Shown here: piece after piece, positions 8,207 to 16,949 of the stretch
Position numbering within the stretch: position 1 is the first letter of the stretch
How the letters are laid out: each line of letters opens with the position of its first letter
Source: Candidatus Saccharimonadota bacterium
GTDB taxonomy: Bacteria > Patescibacteriota > Saccharimonadia > Saccharimonadales > Saccharimonadaceae
Direction: 5' to 3'
Length of the DNA stretch: 34,885 nt
Assembly: GCA_017460065.1 (NCBI GenBank)
Contig: JAFUBT010000003.1
Span: 71,134-106,018, forward strand
The notes under the pieces: generated by a model
The model's input: only the letters and a program-made list of their open reading frames with translations
Database searches by the model: none
What the model was told of the DNA's origin: nothing
Program-made: the position numbers and the translations under genes

Positions 8207-8866
8207 CTACTTCTCCACTAATTTATAACCCAAACCTCGCACCGTCACAATTTCCGTCTTCATGCTGAGCTTTTTCAATAACTTCCGCAGCCGCGACACG
8301 TAGACTTCAATATAATTATCATCGCCGTAAGCCTCACCGCCCCACACTTTACTCAGCAAGTATTCCTTCTTCACAATATGCTCCGCCGACTTAATCAGCT
8401 CATACATAATATCTGCTTCTTTACCAGTCAGCGCCTCACCGTTCAAGCTTTTTTCGTCCACATTATATTCCAAATCCAAAAAGCCTACCGTCTCCTGTCG
8501 CAAATCTTGCGGCCGTCGCGCCAAAGCCATAATCCGTGCCACCAGCTCCGCCGTCTTGAATGGCTTCGCCAGATAATCATCCGCGCCCATATTTAAGCCA
8601 CGCACCTTATCTTCAACCTCAGATAAAGCCGACAGCATAATTACTGGCGTCTTAATCTCTTTTTCGCGAATCCGCGCCAAAATCTCCAAACCAGACAACT
8701 TCGGCAACATAATATCCAGCACGATACAGTCATAAATACTCGCCACCGCCATATTTAGCCCTTCCTCACCATCAAAGGCCAAGTCCGTCTTAATCCCCTG
8801 CTTCTCTAAATTGTGCTTCACTGCTTCGGCTAAGAATTTCTCGTCTTCAACATAAAGTATTCTCAT
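8207..8866 (-). CDS. OmpR/PhoB-family response regulator
   Basis: A 219-aa DNA-binding regulator with an N-terminal receiver domain: acidic pocket YVEDE, phospho-acceptor Asp51 (VLDIMLP), Ser79 and Lys101 (AKPF). The C-terminal winged helix (about residues 125-219) contains LTGKEADIMYEL and the recognition region NYIEVYVSRLRKLL, ending VRGLGYKLVEK as in the OmpR family. It is the first gene of a regulator-kinase operon. An AGGAG site precedes the ATG, with AT-rich -10-like sequences (about 8879-8896) upstream in the region shared with the divergent queA promoter. Targets cannot be read from the sequence. Confidence 0.95.
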   Translation of the reverse strand: MRILYVEDEKFLAEAVKHNLEKQGIKTDLAFDGEEGLNMAVASIYDCIVLDIMLPKLSGLEILARIREKEIKTPVIMLSALSEVEDKVRGLNMGADDYLAKPFKTAELVARIMALARRPQDLRQETVGFLDLEYNVDEKSLNGEALTGKEADIMYELIKSAEHIVKKEYLLSKVWGGEAYGDDNYIEVYVSRLRKLLKKLSMKTEIVTVRGLGYKLVEK

Positions 8867-8967
8867 AGTTGCTCCTATCTTATATTAACTATAATATGCC
8901 GCCAAACTAAACCAAAGCTTAAAAAGCTGAAAATCCGCCCCACCTCGCATAAACAGCATAATTATTG

Positions 8968-8973
8968 TATAAT
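8968..8973 (+). promoter_or_regulatory. -10 element of queA, leaderless type
   Basis: A perfect TATAAT ends 6 nt before the queA ATG at 8980, so the predicted transcript starts at the ATG. There is no Shine-Dalgarno. An in-frame TTG at 8965 overlaps this element and so is not a plausible start. Confidence 0.65.
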
Positions 8974-8979
8974 ATCAAA

Positions 8980-9984
8980 ATGCTAGTCTCAGATTTCGAT
9001 TACTATCTTCCCGACGAAAGTATCGCCAAACACCCACCCAAAGTGCGCGGCAGCACTCGTCTGCTCGTCCTTAATCGACAATCTGGCGCTATCTCCGACA
9101 GTTATTACACTCAACTCCCAGACCTACTCTCGCCTGGCGACCTCGTCATTCTCAACGACACCCGCGTCATGCGCGCTCGTCTATTCACTAGTCTCCCCGA
9201 CGGCCGCCCCCGCGAGCTTGTCGTTCTCGAGAAGCACAAGTCTGATCTCAACACCGTCATGTATCGCGGCAAACTTCATGCTGGCGATACTCTCACGGTC
9301 AATGGCACTCCTGACCAAATCACCATTCAAGAACTGCTCGGCAACGGCACTGCTACCGTCAGCAGCAATCGCCCTCTTATCGATATCGTCGAGGAGCACG
9401 GCCAAGTTCCGCTTCCACCATATCTGCACCGCGATGCCACACCTGAAGACATCGAACGCTACCAAACCGTCTGGGCCAAACAACTCGGCTCCGCCGCTGC
9501 CCCTACCGCTAGCCTTAATATGACAGACGGCACCATCGCCAAACTCCAGTCCAAAGGTGTCAAAATCGCCTATCTTACCTTACATGTGGGCCTCGGTACT
9601 TTCCTCCCTATCCGTAGCGACAAAGTCGAAGATCACCACATGCACTCCGAATGGTTTTATATTCCACCAGCCACCATCGACCTTATTCAATCTACCAAAC
9701 AAGCTGGCCATCGCGTTGTTGCCGTTGGCACAACCGTCACTCGCACCCTTGAATTTTGGGCTCAAAGCGGGCAAACTTCCGGCGAGGACAATATATTTAT
9801 CTATCCAGGTTTTCAATTCCAAGTCGTTGATGCCCTACTCACTAATTTCCATGCACCAAAATCTACGGTGCTGATGCTCGCCGCCGCTTTTGCTGGCTGG
9901 CAGCACCTCAAGCCCGCTTACGAACACGCCATTGCGTCCGGCTACCAACTCTTAAGTTACGGGGATTCAATGCTCATATGCTAG
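8980..9984 (+). CDS. queA: tRNA preQ1(34) S-adenosylmethionine ribosyltransferase-isomerase QueA
   Basis: Transfers and isomerises the ribosyl moiety of SAM onto preQ1 in tRNA wobble position 34, giving epoxyqueuosine. The 334-aa protein begins MLVSDFDYYLPDESIA, the family's usual start, and shows RLLVLNR, NDTRVMRARL, the VPLPPYLHR region, THVGLGTF-like LTLHVGLGTF, and the C-terminal LLTNFHAPKSTLLML-like segment. I chose the ATG at 8980: the upstream TTG would place the start within the -10 box. The 3' end overlaps tgt by 7 nt, so the two queuosine genes form one unit. Family and function are clear. Confidence 0.96.
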   Translation: MLVSDFDYYLPDESIAKHPPKVRGSTRLLVLNRQSGAISDSYYTQLPDLLSPGDLVILNDTRVMRARLFTSLPDGRPRELVVLEKHKSDLNTVMYRGKLHAGDTLTVNGTPDQITIQELLGNGTATVSSNRPLIDIVEEHGQVPLPPYLHRDATPEDIERYQTVWAKQLGSAAAPTASLNMTDGTIAKLQSKGVKIAYLTLHVGLGTFLPIRSDKVEDHHMHSEWFYIPPATIDLIQSTKQAGHRVVAVGTTVTRTLEFWAQSGQTSGEDNIFIYPGFQFQVVDALLTNFHAPKSTVLMLAAAFAGWQHLKPAYEHAIASGYQLLSYGDSMLIC

Positions 9985-11117
9985 CCCCCCAGCTGAAATT
10001 CGATATCGAAAAACAAACCGGCCTCATGCGCGCCGGCGTCATCCACACTCCTCATGGCGACATTCAAACTCCTGCTTTTGTAGGCGCCGCCACCCGTGCC
10101 ACCGTCAAAGCCCTCACCCACGCCCAAATGCGTGAGCTCGGCAGTCAAGCCATTCTCGCCAATACTTACCATCTTATCCTCGCGCCGGGACCCGCACTTA
10201 TCGCACAAGCCGGTGGGCTCGCCGCATTTACTGGTTGGAATGGTCCCACTTTTACCGACTCTGGCGGTTTCCAAATGCTCTCCCTTACTGATGCCAAAAT
10301 CGATCACGACGGCGTCACCTTCAAATCGCACATCAATGGCGACAAAATTCGCATGAACCCCGAAATTTCCATGCAAGCCCAGTGGCAAATCGGCGCCGAC
10401 ATCCACATGGCTTTCGATCAGGCCATCGATTCTACCGATAAAAATCTCGTCCGCCAAGCCATGGAACGCACCCACAACTGGCTACCGCGCAATATTCGTG
10501 AACACCAACACCTTGCCGCCGCCGCTCAGGCCGCCGGTCAGCCCGCACAATTTTTGTATGCAGTTGTCCAAGGCGGCCTCTTCGAAGACTTGCGCCGCCA
10601 ATCCGCCGAGCTAATGGCCGCTCAGCCCGTCGACGGCTTTGGCATCGGCTCGCTCTACACTACCGAAACCGAGGCCACTGCTAACATTATTAAACTTACC
10701 AACGAAATCCTCCCCCAAGACAAGCCTCGTCACCTACTTGGCATGGGTTCCGAACCTCGCGACCTCTTCATCGGTGCTCAATACGGTTGTGACACTTTCG
10801 ATTGTGTCGCCCCCACGCGCCAAGCCCGCAACGGCGCTCTCTACACCCCCAACGGTCGCGTCAATATCAAAAACGCCCGCTTCCGCCACCAATTTACTCC
10901 TGTTGATCCCGACTGCGACTGCTACCTCTGCCAATATTTCACCGCCGCCTACCTCCATCATCTCTTCAAAGTTGACGAAATCACCGGCAAAACGCTCGCT
11001 AGTATCCACAATGAGCGCTTCGTCGTTCGTACCACTGACCGCATCCGCGCCAGTATTCTTAATGACAGTTTCGAGGACTATAAGTCCGCCTTCCTCGCCC
11101 AATACTACGCCAATTAA
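9978..11117 (+). CDS. tgt: Queuine/preQ1 tRNA-guanine transglycosylase
   Basis: Exchanges guanine 34 of GUN-anticodon tRNAs for preQ1. The 379-aa TIM-barrel protein has the general acid/base Asp in FTDSGGFQM (about 93), the nucleophile Asp in TFDCVAPTRQARNG (about 274), and the zinc site C-x-C-x2-C (DCDCYLC, about 312-317) with the His 26 residues later (SIHNERF). It therefore looks catalytically intact. Its start overlaps the queA stop. No preQ1 synthesis genes are in the window, so the source of preQ1 (own synthesis or host) is unknown. Order in the pathway: Tgt first, then QueA. Confidence 0.97.
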   Translation: MLAPQLKFDIEKQTGLMRAGVIHTPHGDIQTPAFVGAATRATVKALTHAQMRELGSQAILANTYHLILAPGPALIAQAGGLAAFTGWNGPTFTDSGGFQMLSLTDAKIDHDGVTFKSHINGDKIRMNPEISMQAQWQIGADIHMAFDQAIDSTDKNLVRQAMERTHNWLPRNIREHQHLAAAAQAAGQPAQFLYAVVQGGLFEDLRRQSAELMAAQPVDGFGIGSLYTTETEATANIIKLTNEILPQDKPRHLLGMGSEPRDLFIGAQYGCDTFDCVAPTRQARNGALYTPNGRVNIKNARFRHQFTPVDPDCDCYLCQYFTAAYLHHLFKVDEITGKTLASIHNERFVVRTTDRIRASILNDSFEDYKSAFLAQYYAN

Positions 11118-11121
11118 GTTT

Positions 11122-11130
11122 TGCTATAAT
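11122..11130 (+). promoter_or_regulatory. Extended -10 of the AI-2E transporter gene
   Basis: TGC-TATAAT, followed by 6 nt and the ATG at 11137. No Shine-Dalgarno and no clear -35. It places the transcript start at the ATG, and separates this gene from the queA-tgt unit despite the 19-nt gap. Confidence 0.6.
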
Positions 11131-11136
11131 AAGCTT

Positions 11137-12291
11137 ATGAATGTCACCAAAGTCCAAATCGACACCAAAACCTTTATCCGTTTCTGGCTCGTGATTATCG
11201 GTTTTGTTGCCGCTGGATATCTTATTTACAAAGCCAGCTTCGGTCTTTCCATCATCTTTGCCGCTCTCTTCTTTGCCCTCGCCATTTCACCGCTCGTCAA
11301 AACCTTCGCCAACGTCTTCCCCAGCAAGAGCCGCAATTTCGCCATTTCATTATCCTATCTGCTTATTGTCGGCTTCATTATTACATTTCTTTCCATTGTT
11401 GTGCCAACTATCATCAACGAATCCATCAAATTCTTCAGTAACCTTCCCTCCGTCTTCGATACCGCTACCGGCGACATCGGCTTAATCAACAGCATTGGTA
11501 ACACTCTCGGCATCAGCAACCTCCAAGGGCAAATCTCCCAAATCGTCCAAACTTTCTCCGATAACGTCGCCAACAATTTCGGCAGCATTCTCACCACTTC
11601 GATTTCCAATGTCGGCAGCTTTTTTGCCGTAGTTATCCTCTCCTTGGTGCTTGCTTTCTTCATGCTCACCGAAGGACCTCGCATTATGAACTATTTCTGG
11701 AAGCTACTCGGCTCTACCAAATCCACGCAACGCACCGAGCACGTCCTTAGCCGCCTTGCGCAAACCGTCTCGCAGTACGTTTCTAGTGCCGTCACTGTTG
11801 CCCTCATCAACGCCTGTGCCACCGCCATCGTCGTCTTCGTCCTTTGCCTTATCTTCCATATTTCTCCAGGGCTTGCCTTCCCCTTCGGCCTTATTACCGG
11901 CGTCTTCTGCCTTATCCCCATGTTTGGCAGCTTCATTGGTGGCGCCATTGTTGCCCTCTTACTTAGCTTTAACGCCGTCTGGGCCGGCCTTGCTTTCCTC
12001 ATCTACACCATCATTTATCTTCAAATCGAATCCAACATCATCTCGCCCAAAATCCAGGGCAAAGGCATGCGCCTCCCCGCTCTTATCATCTTGTCCGCCG
12101 TCACTATCGGTGTTTACGCTTTTGGCCTACCGGGCGCTATCATTTCCATTCCAATTGCCGGCTGCATCAAGGTCCTCATCGAAGAATTCGGTGCCGACCT
12201 CATGGACGACGGCAAGCTTAACGGCAGCCATCTCAAAACCATTAAGCCCAAAAACAAAGACAAAGACCGCCTTATCGCCAAGCACTCTTAA
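11137..12291 (+). CDS. AI-2E family membrane transporter
   Basis: A 384-aa polytopic protein of the PerM/YdiK/TqsA superfamily, with paired hydrophobic segments near the N-terminus (about 14-65), a large amphipathic middle region (about 95-170), and a cluster of helices towards the C-terminus. The segment PALIILSAVTIGVYAFGLP matches the conserved C-terminal motif of this family. Members export small molecules such as autoinducer-2 or act in ion exchange; the substrate cannot be told here. The start at 11137 begins MNVTKVQID; the frame remains open upstream inside tgt, but the promoter supports the downstream ATG. It ends tail-to-tail with cysS, overlapping by 4 nt, with no terminator between. 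Confidence 0.9.
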   Translation: MNVTKVQIDTKTFIRFWLVIIGFVAAGYLIYKASFGLSIIFAALFFALAISPLVKTFANVFPSKSRNFAISLSYLLIVGFIITFLSIVVPTIINESIKFFSNLPSVFDTATGDIGLINSIGNTLGISNLQGQISQIVQTFSDNVANNFGSILTTSISNVGSFFAVVILSLVLAFFMLTEGPRIMNYFWKLLGSTKSTQRTEHVLSRLAQTVSQYVSSAVTVALINACATAIVVFVLCLIFHISPGLAFPFGLITGVFCLIPMFGSFIGGAIVALLLSFNAVWAGLAFLIYTIIYLQIESNIISPKIQGKGMRLPALIILSAVTIGVYAFGLPGAIISIPIAGCIKVLIEEFGADLMDDGKLNGSHLKTIKPKNKDKDRLIAKHS

Positions 12292-13646
12292 TCCGCATAC
12301 TGCCAGACCGAACTTTCCGCTCCGTCTAACAGCGCAACACCTGCTGCTGCAATCTCCTCACGCAACGCATCCGCTTTCGCAAAATCACGCTGCTTTTTCG
12401 CTGCGCCGCGTTGCGCAATCTTCTCTTTTAGCTCCGCATTAATGTCCGGACTCTCTGTTATCAAATTCAAGCCAAACACCTCATCCAAAAAACGCACAAA
12501 ATCTTCATCTGGTACGCATTGCGCCACACATTTATCGAGTTCCGCCAATGCACCCGCCGAATTTAAATTATTGTTCAACTGCGCGAGTATCGCCGCTTTT
12601 ACGTCACTCATGTCGGTTGTTTGCTTTTGCCAACGCAAAGCCGCAAAGTTCCGGTAGTTCAACCGTCGCTGCCGTGCTGCTGCTAAATCTTCAAAGGAGA
12701 AGTTTCGCTCGCTCTGGTAATGCCCTTGCAGCACCCACATTTTGTAATCCATGTGCGAAAAACCTTTTGCTTGTAAATCTTTAAACTCGTACACGTTGCC
12801 CAAAGATTTTGAAATCTTCTCTCCCTCGACCGTAATAAAATTATTGTGCAACCACACATCGGCCATTTTCTGCCCGTACGCCCCCTCAAGTTCAGCAATC
12901 TCATTCGTATGATGCACTGGCACATGATCTATACCGCCCGTATGAATATCAATCGGTTCACTCAATCTTTCGTGAATAATCGTCGCACACTCCAAATGCC
13001 ATCCAGGATAGCCCATCCGCCCTCGGTATTCCCACTGCATCGCATGGTCCTCACCTTCGCGCACCCACTTCCAGACCGCAAAATCCGACACGTTACGCTT
13101 CTCTGCGCTAAAGTCTATCCGCGCCCCTGCCCGCAAATGTTCCAAATCCAACCGTGCTAGCTCGGCGTATTTCGGAAACTTTGCCGTATCGTAGTACAGG
13201 CCATCACTCGTTTCGTATAGCAATCCTTTCGCATCCAAAGCCTCCACCAAAGCAATGTCCGCCTGAATAAAATCTGTCGCTCGACAAATCTGCGTCGGCT
13301 CAATCAGGCCCAAAGCGCGAAAATTTGCCAAAAAATCATTCATGTAAATTTCGGCCACTTCCCAGACAGTCTTCCCCTCTCGCTTTGCCCCCTTCTCCAT
13401 TTTGTCTTCGCCGTCATCGGCGTCCGAAGTCAGATGCCCCACATCAGTAATATTCAAGACTCTGTCTTCCGTCCAACCATTTTGACGCAACACTCTAATC
13501 AATAAGTCCCAATACACATAAGCCGTAAAGTTACCAATGTGTGCAAAGCTATACACCGTTGGCCCACACGTATAAATTTTTACTCGCTGCGGATCACGCG
13601 GCACAAAATCTTCCAGCTTTCGGGTCAATGTATTGTATAGCTTCAT
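12288..13646 (-). CDS. cysS: Cysteinyl-tRNA synthetase
   Basis: Class I aminoacyl-tRNA synthetase charging tRNA-Cys. The 452-aa protein has the zinc/cysteine-site Cys27 (YTCGPTVY), the HIGH motif as HIGN (about 36-39), the GWHLEC and GGIDHVPVHH zinc ligands, and the KMSKS motif as KISKS (about 276-280). Length is normal, including the C-terminal anticodon-binding region (KKQRDFAKADALREE). It is the last of four genes on this strand (pyrophosphatase, SPFH, zinc-ribbon, cysS) but has its own -10. Its stop overlaps that of the convergent AI-2E gene in the palindrome TTAA. Confidence 0.97.
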   Translation of the reverse strand: MKLYNTLTRKLEDFVPRDPQRVKIYTCGPTVYSFAHIGNFTAYVYWDLLIRVLRQNGWTEDRVLNITDVGHLTSDADDGEDKMEKGAKREGKTVWEVAEIYMNDFLANFRALGLIEPTQICRATDFIQADIALVEALDAKGLLYETSDGLYYDTAKFPKYAELARLDLEHLRAGARIDFSAEKRNVSDFAVWKWVREGEDHAMQWEYRGRMGYPGWHLECATIIHERLSEPIDIHTGGIDHVPVHHTNEIAELEGAYGQKMADVWLHNNFITVEGEKISKSLGNVYEFKDLQAKGFSHMDYKMWVLQGHYQSERNFSFEDLAAARQRRLNYRNFAALRWQKQTTDMSDVKAAILAQLNNNLNSAGALAELDKCVAQCVPDEDFVRFLDEVFGLNLITESPDINAELKEKIAQRGAAKKQRDFAKADALREEIAAAGVALLDGAESSVWQYAD

Positions 13647-13655
13647 GATATCTTT

Positions 13656-13677
13656 AGTATACCAAACCCCTGGTATA
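13656..13677 (-). promoter_or_regulatory. cysS extended -10 overlapped by an inverted repeat
   Basis: TGG-TATACT on the minus strand (13656-13664), 9 nt before the cysS ATG, without a Shine-Dalgarno. A perfect 7-bp inverted repeat, TATACCA at 13658-13664 and TGGTATA at 13671-13677 with a 6-nt spacer, covers the -10. It could be an operator or a chance palindrome in AT-rich DNA. Confidence 0.45.
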
Positions 13678-13679
13678 AA

Positions 13680-15149
13680 TTATTTGTTCTTTTTGAGGTC
13701 TAGCATCTGATCTACCCCTAGCCCCTTCGCCAGCTTCTCGCCTAGCATCTCGTAATTACTTTTCGATGACAAAGCGCCCTTCACGCTATTCCCGTTCTCC
13801 CCCTCAATTCGTGAAGAACGCAACCGTTTTCGCGTCTCGCGCTTTGTGTCGGTTGTCTTCATATTCTTCGTTTCGCACTTGGTATTTTGTTCGTGTCGAT
13901 GCCGCGCCGACATATTACGATAACGATTTGTAATTACCCAATAATAGATAAAGCCCGGCGTAAAACCAGCAAAACCCAGCCAAAACGGGTTATCGTCATC
14001 CATGTCCATGCCGAGCCAATACAATATCCAGCGCACGCCCAAAAATATTCCAATGACTTCGACGATTGCCGACACCAGCCGCAACCGCACCTTATTTATC
14101 GGCACACTGCCCATCGTTTCACCGGTCCGCGCATTTACCGCAACATAGTGCAACATTTTCTTGTCGTTCTTCACTTCTAGGTAGCTATAAAGCCACACCG
14201 GCAGATAAGCCGCTCGCCATTTACGTCCTTTAATTTCGAGCATCTCACTCGTCCATTTTACGCCACGGTTATAAAAATCCATTGTCGACCGCGCCTGGTA
14301 TCGCGCCATATCGCCAACTTGCAGCTCTACAATCGGTTTCAGGGCGTCAATATTTGTGTCACGCTTTTCGCTTGCATAACCTCGCAAATATCCAGGATTC
14401 CAATCCTCACAATTCTCCGTATCAAATGGCATCACCGAGCTAATTACGTTATTTGTATTAATTAGCGTATTTTGGTTCAACTTATCTGCCGACGCCTCAA
14501 TCGTCAAATCGTCCACCAACAAGTCAAAATCCCGCGACACATCATAAACATCCGCATCATAATATCGCGTTCGTGCATTGTTGCTACCAACCGTATAACT
14601 CCGCAACAAGTGCTCTGCTTCGCCCGTCAACGTCGCATGCGCATTCGCGTCCACTACCATATACGGCAAATACACGCCCATAATATTTTCGGCAGTATAC
14701 TCCTTCCGAAAAGTCGGGTGCGCATAAAATTGCCTCTTGCCAACAAATTCATCGATCTTACCCTGCGCCTCGGCCTTGGGCAACTTAAAGGGTAATACCA
14801 TATCTGGCACCGCCCCATTTTTCATTTTCTCGTTAATTGACAACACGTGCCGACACCAGTGACATCGCGCGCTCGTCACTTCCTCAGTATTAATCACCAC
14901 TTCAGCACCACACGCAGGACATTTGAGCGTCAAAATTACATCCTCACCCGGCACGATATCCCCCGCACCATCACCAACAATGTCGCCCTTTAGCGCTTCA
15001 ATGCCACCCTGCGCATTATTTAAACTACCAGCAAATTCGGCGCGACAAAAGCCGCACCGCAGTTTACCGGTTTTTTCGCTCAACGAAATATCCGTCGCAC
15101 CGCAGTGCGGACATCGATTAGCTCCGTTTTTTGTGACTTTATTGGTCAT
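13680..15149 (-). CDS. TFIIB-type zinc-ribbon membrane protein
   Basis: A 489-aa protein with two N-terminal zinc ribbons: Cys13/Cys16 with Cys32/Cys35, and Cys77/Cys80 with Cys96/Cys99. A large uncharacterised beta-rich region follows (about 110-360), then two hydrophobic helices (about 365-415) and a basic C-terminal tail (KRETRKRLRSSR). Proteins of this layout are usually annotated as TFIIB-type zinc-ribbon proteins without known function; the zinc ribbons alone do not imply transcription. The gene overlaps the SPFH gene by 11 nt, so the two products probably act together at the membrane. Confidence 0.85.
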   Translation of the reverse strand: MTNKVTKNGANRCPHCGATDISLSEKTGKLRCGFCRAEFAGSLNNAQGGIEALKGDIVGDGAGDIVPGEDVILTLKCPACGAEVVINTEEVTSARCHWCRHVLSINEKMKNGAVPDMVLPFKLPKAEAQGKIDEFVGKRQFYAHPTFRKEYTAENIMGVYLPYMVVDANAHATLTGEAEHLLRSYTVGSNNARTRYYDADVYDVSRDFDLLVDDLTIEASADKLNQNTLINTNNVISSVMPFDTENCEDWNPGYLRGYASEKRDTNIDALKPIVELQVGDMARYQARSTMDFYNRGVKWTSEMLEIKGRKWRAAYLPVWLYSYLEVKNDKKMLHYVAVNARTGETMGSVPINKVRLRLVSAIVEVIGIFLGVRWILYWLGMDMDDDNPFWLGFAGFTPGFIYYWVITNRYRNMSARHRHEQNTKCETKNMKTTDTKRETRKRLRSSRIEGENGNSVKGALSSKSNYEMLGEKLAKGLGVDQMLDLKKNK

Positions 15150-16290
15150 TTTCCGAAGCGTCTGCCCCTTGCTCTTCGCCCGCTTCAGTCGTATTTGGCG
15201 TCGTCGGCTGTTGTGCTGCAGGCGTTGCTGCCTGCTGTTGCTGCGCCGTCACCGGGTTCACGCCCATTGGCTGCGTCATCGCGCCCATGCCGCCCATCAT
15301 GCCGACACCCATCGCCATACCAGTCATACCGCCCCCACCGTTTTGGCCAGCCGCATTAAAACCTTCGGCAATTTGCGTTTGCGCATACGCTGCACCAACA
15401 CCGCCTTGCATCAAGTTACCAGTATTAAACTTATTAATGAGTTCAACCGACTGTTCATCCCAGTCGAGCCCCATTGGCTGGACGTTTACGATTTCCAGGC
15501 CATACTTCGTTGCCCACTGATAATTCGCCTCGACTGCCTCATTCAGCGCCTTCGCGAACTCTACCGTTCCGCCCTGAATATCGTCAATTGATTTACCGCC
15601 CTTCGTATAAGCCGACAGCGCCGCCGCCAAAGAGCCGACAAAGCCAGCAAACAAGCTGTCTTCCACGCCGCCATCAGCTTCGCCTAGCTCAAAGACGCCT
15701 CGGCCTTGTCCAGAAGTAATATCCACTGGAATTAAGTTCTTGAACAACAAAATTGGGTCAACAACCTTAATCGTATAAGTACCATTACTCGTCACGGCCA
15801 ACATTGTATTAGCATAATTTGCATCTTTGTAGCGAATTGGATTTTGCGTGCCATAGCGCAAACCAGCGATGTCTTTCAGATTCACATAGAAGGCAAATTG
15901 CTGGTTACCTGGCTGACCGCCGAATTTGAACTGGTTCCAGCTCTGGCCAAAAGTCGCCGCAAAGAACCCATCGCCCGCAAACATACTTTTTGCTTCTGGA
16001 ATGTTTTCGCTAGTGTAGGTGTAGCCACCTGGCTCTGCAATAACCGCCGCGATGCCGCCATTTTCCACCGTAATCAAACAGGTCCCCTCTGGTACCAAGA
16101 ATTTGCTACCGTTGCTGATGACATTGGCGTTTTCTTCGCCGTCATTGTTTTCGCTTTTGGCGGATTTAACCGGCGTTGCCTTGGCGAGTAGCACATGGTC
16201 GGTCATATTTGCCGGTGGCGCCATGTATTCAAGCCACTGATTCGCAAAACTCCCGCTTAACGCTCCGCTAAATGCTTTAATAAAGCCCAT
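15139..16290 (-). CDS. SPFH-domain (virion core protein-like, YdjI-type) protein
   Basis: A 383-aa protein with an SPFH/band-7 core (about residues 60-295: FLVPEGTCLITVENG, the YVNLKDIAGLRYGT segment, YGLEIVNVQPMGLDWD), followed by a Gly/Met-rich stretch (GGGGMTGMAMGVGMMGG) and a Gln/Thr/Pro-rich acidic tail. This matches the SPFH family called virion core protein, of which B. subtilis YdjI is a member. It lacks an obvious N-terminal transmembrane helix. SPFH proteins form membrane-associated oligomeric scaffolds. A strong AGGAGG site sits 5 nt before the ATG. Partnership with the overlapping zinc-ribbon gene is inferred. Confidence 0.88.
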   Translation of the reverse strand: MGFIKAFSGALSGSFANQWLEYMAPPANMTDHVLLAKATPVKSAKSENNDGEENANVISNGSKFLVPEGTCLITVENGGIAAVIAEPGGYTYTSENIPEAKSMFAGDGFFAATFGQSWNQFKFGGQPGNQQFAFYVNLKDIAGLRYGTQNPIRYKDANYANTMLAVTSNGTYTIKVVDPILLFKNLIPVDITSGQGRGVFELGEADGGVEDSLFAGFVGSLAAALSAYTKGGKSIDDIQGGTVEFAKALNEAVEANYQWATKYGLEIVNVQPMGLDWDEQSVELINKFNTGNLMQGGVGAAYAQTQIAEGFNAAGQNGGGGMTGMAMGVGMMGGMGAMTQPMGVNPVTAQQQQAATPAAQQPTTPNTTEAGEEQGADASENDQ

Positions 16291-16308
16291 TTTGCCTCCT
16301 TTTATTAA

Positions 16309-16830
16309 TTAGAAACGCTTTGTCGCGTCTTCGATAACCTTGATTGCTTCCTCTACGCCAAAGAAACCTTTTACTTCTGTCGTACCTGGCTTCTTCAGAT
16401 CCTTGTAATGGTTAAAGTGGAATTCAATCTGCTCGATTGTCCGCTTCGGTAAATCTTCTAGGCTCTTGATAGCATCGCCGTTGTTGCGATCATCGTCCAC
16501 TACGGCAATAATCTTGTCGTCGACTTCGCCGTCGTCTACAAACTTCATCACGCCGAGCACCTTCGCTTTCACATAAATCCCCGTCGTTAATGGCTGATCG
16601 GTAATCACTAGCACATCCAGCTCGTCACCATCTTCGTCCAAAGTTTGTGGGATAAATCCGTAGTTACATGGCTTCGCAAAAGCCATTGGCTCAATCCTGT
16701 CCAACATAAAACAGGCCCGCTTTCTGTCCCACTCAATTTTATGGTTGCTGCCAGTCGGAATCTCAATCACAACATTAATGTTGCCGTTCTTATAGTCTCC
16801 AGGTTCCAGAACTTGATTAAAGTCTGCCAT
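16309..16830 (-). CDS. ppa: Soluble inorganic pyrophosphatase (family I)
   Basis: Hydrolyses pyrophosphate to phosphate in the cytoplasm, pulling biosynthetic reactions forward. The 173-aa protein has the family I metal-binding signature DEDGDELDVLVITD (about 65-78), upstream substrate residues in IEIPTGSNHKIEWD, and NYGFIPQT. Length is typical of the bacterial hexameric enzyme. An AGGAG site lies before the ATG and a -10 about 55 nt upstream. It heads the operon with the SPFH, zinc-ribbon and cysS genes, and is divergent from gap. Confidence 0.97.
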   Translation of the reverse strand: MADFNQVLEPGDYKNGNINVVIEIPTGSNHKIEWDRKRACFMLDRIEPMAFAKPCNYGFIPQTLDEDGDELDVLVITDQPLTTGIYVKAKVLGVMKFVDDGEVDDKIIAVVDDDRNNGDAIKSLEDLPKRTIEQIEFHFNHYKDLKKPGTTEVKGFFGVEEAIKVIEDATKRF

Positions 16831-16885
16831 TGCACTCCTTTCGTTAATGAGAGTTACCCCTTGCTCCCAAATAGCATTTTACTTT

Positions 16886-16912
16886 ATTATACAACACCCC
16901 ATGTGCTACAAT
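16886..16912. promoter_or_regulatory. Interlocked divergent promoters of ppa and gap
   Basis: On the minus strand a TATAAT (16886-16891) directs ppa. On the plus strand the extended -10 TGC-TACAAT (16904-16912) directs gap, with an AGGAGA site (16939-16944) before the gap ATG. The two -10 elements lie about 12 bp apart, so RNA polymerase cannot occupy both at once. Confidence 0.55.
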
Positions 16913-16949
16913 AAACATAAGCAAAACTATATTTTTATAGGAGAAGACA

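Noticed and set aside
10639-11136. A longer N-terminus for the AI-2E transporter reaching into tgt
   Set aside because: The extension lies within tgt in another frame, and the ATG at 11137 has a well-placed extended -10.
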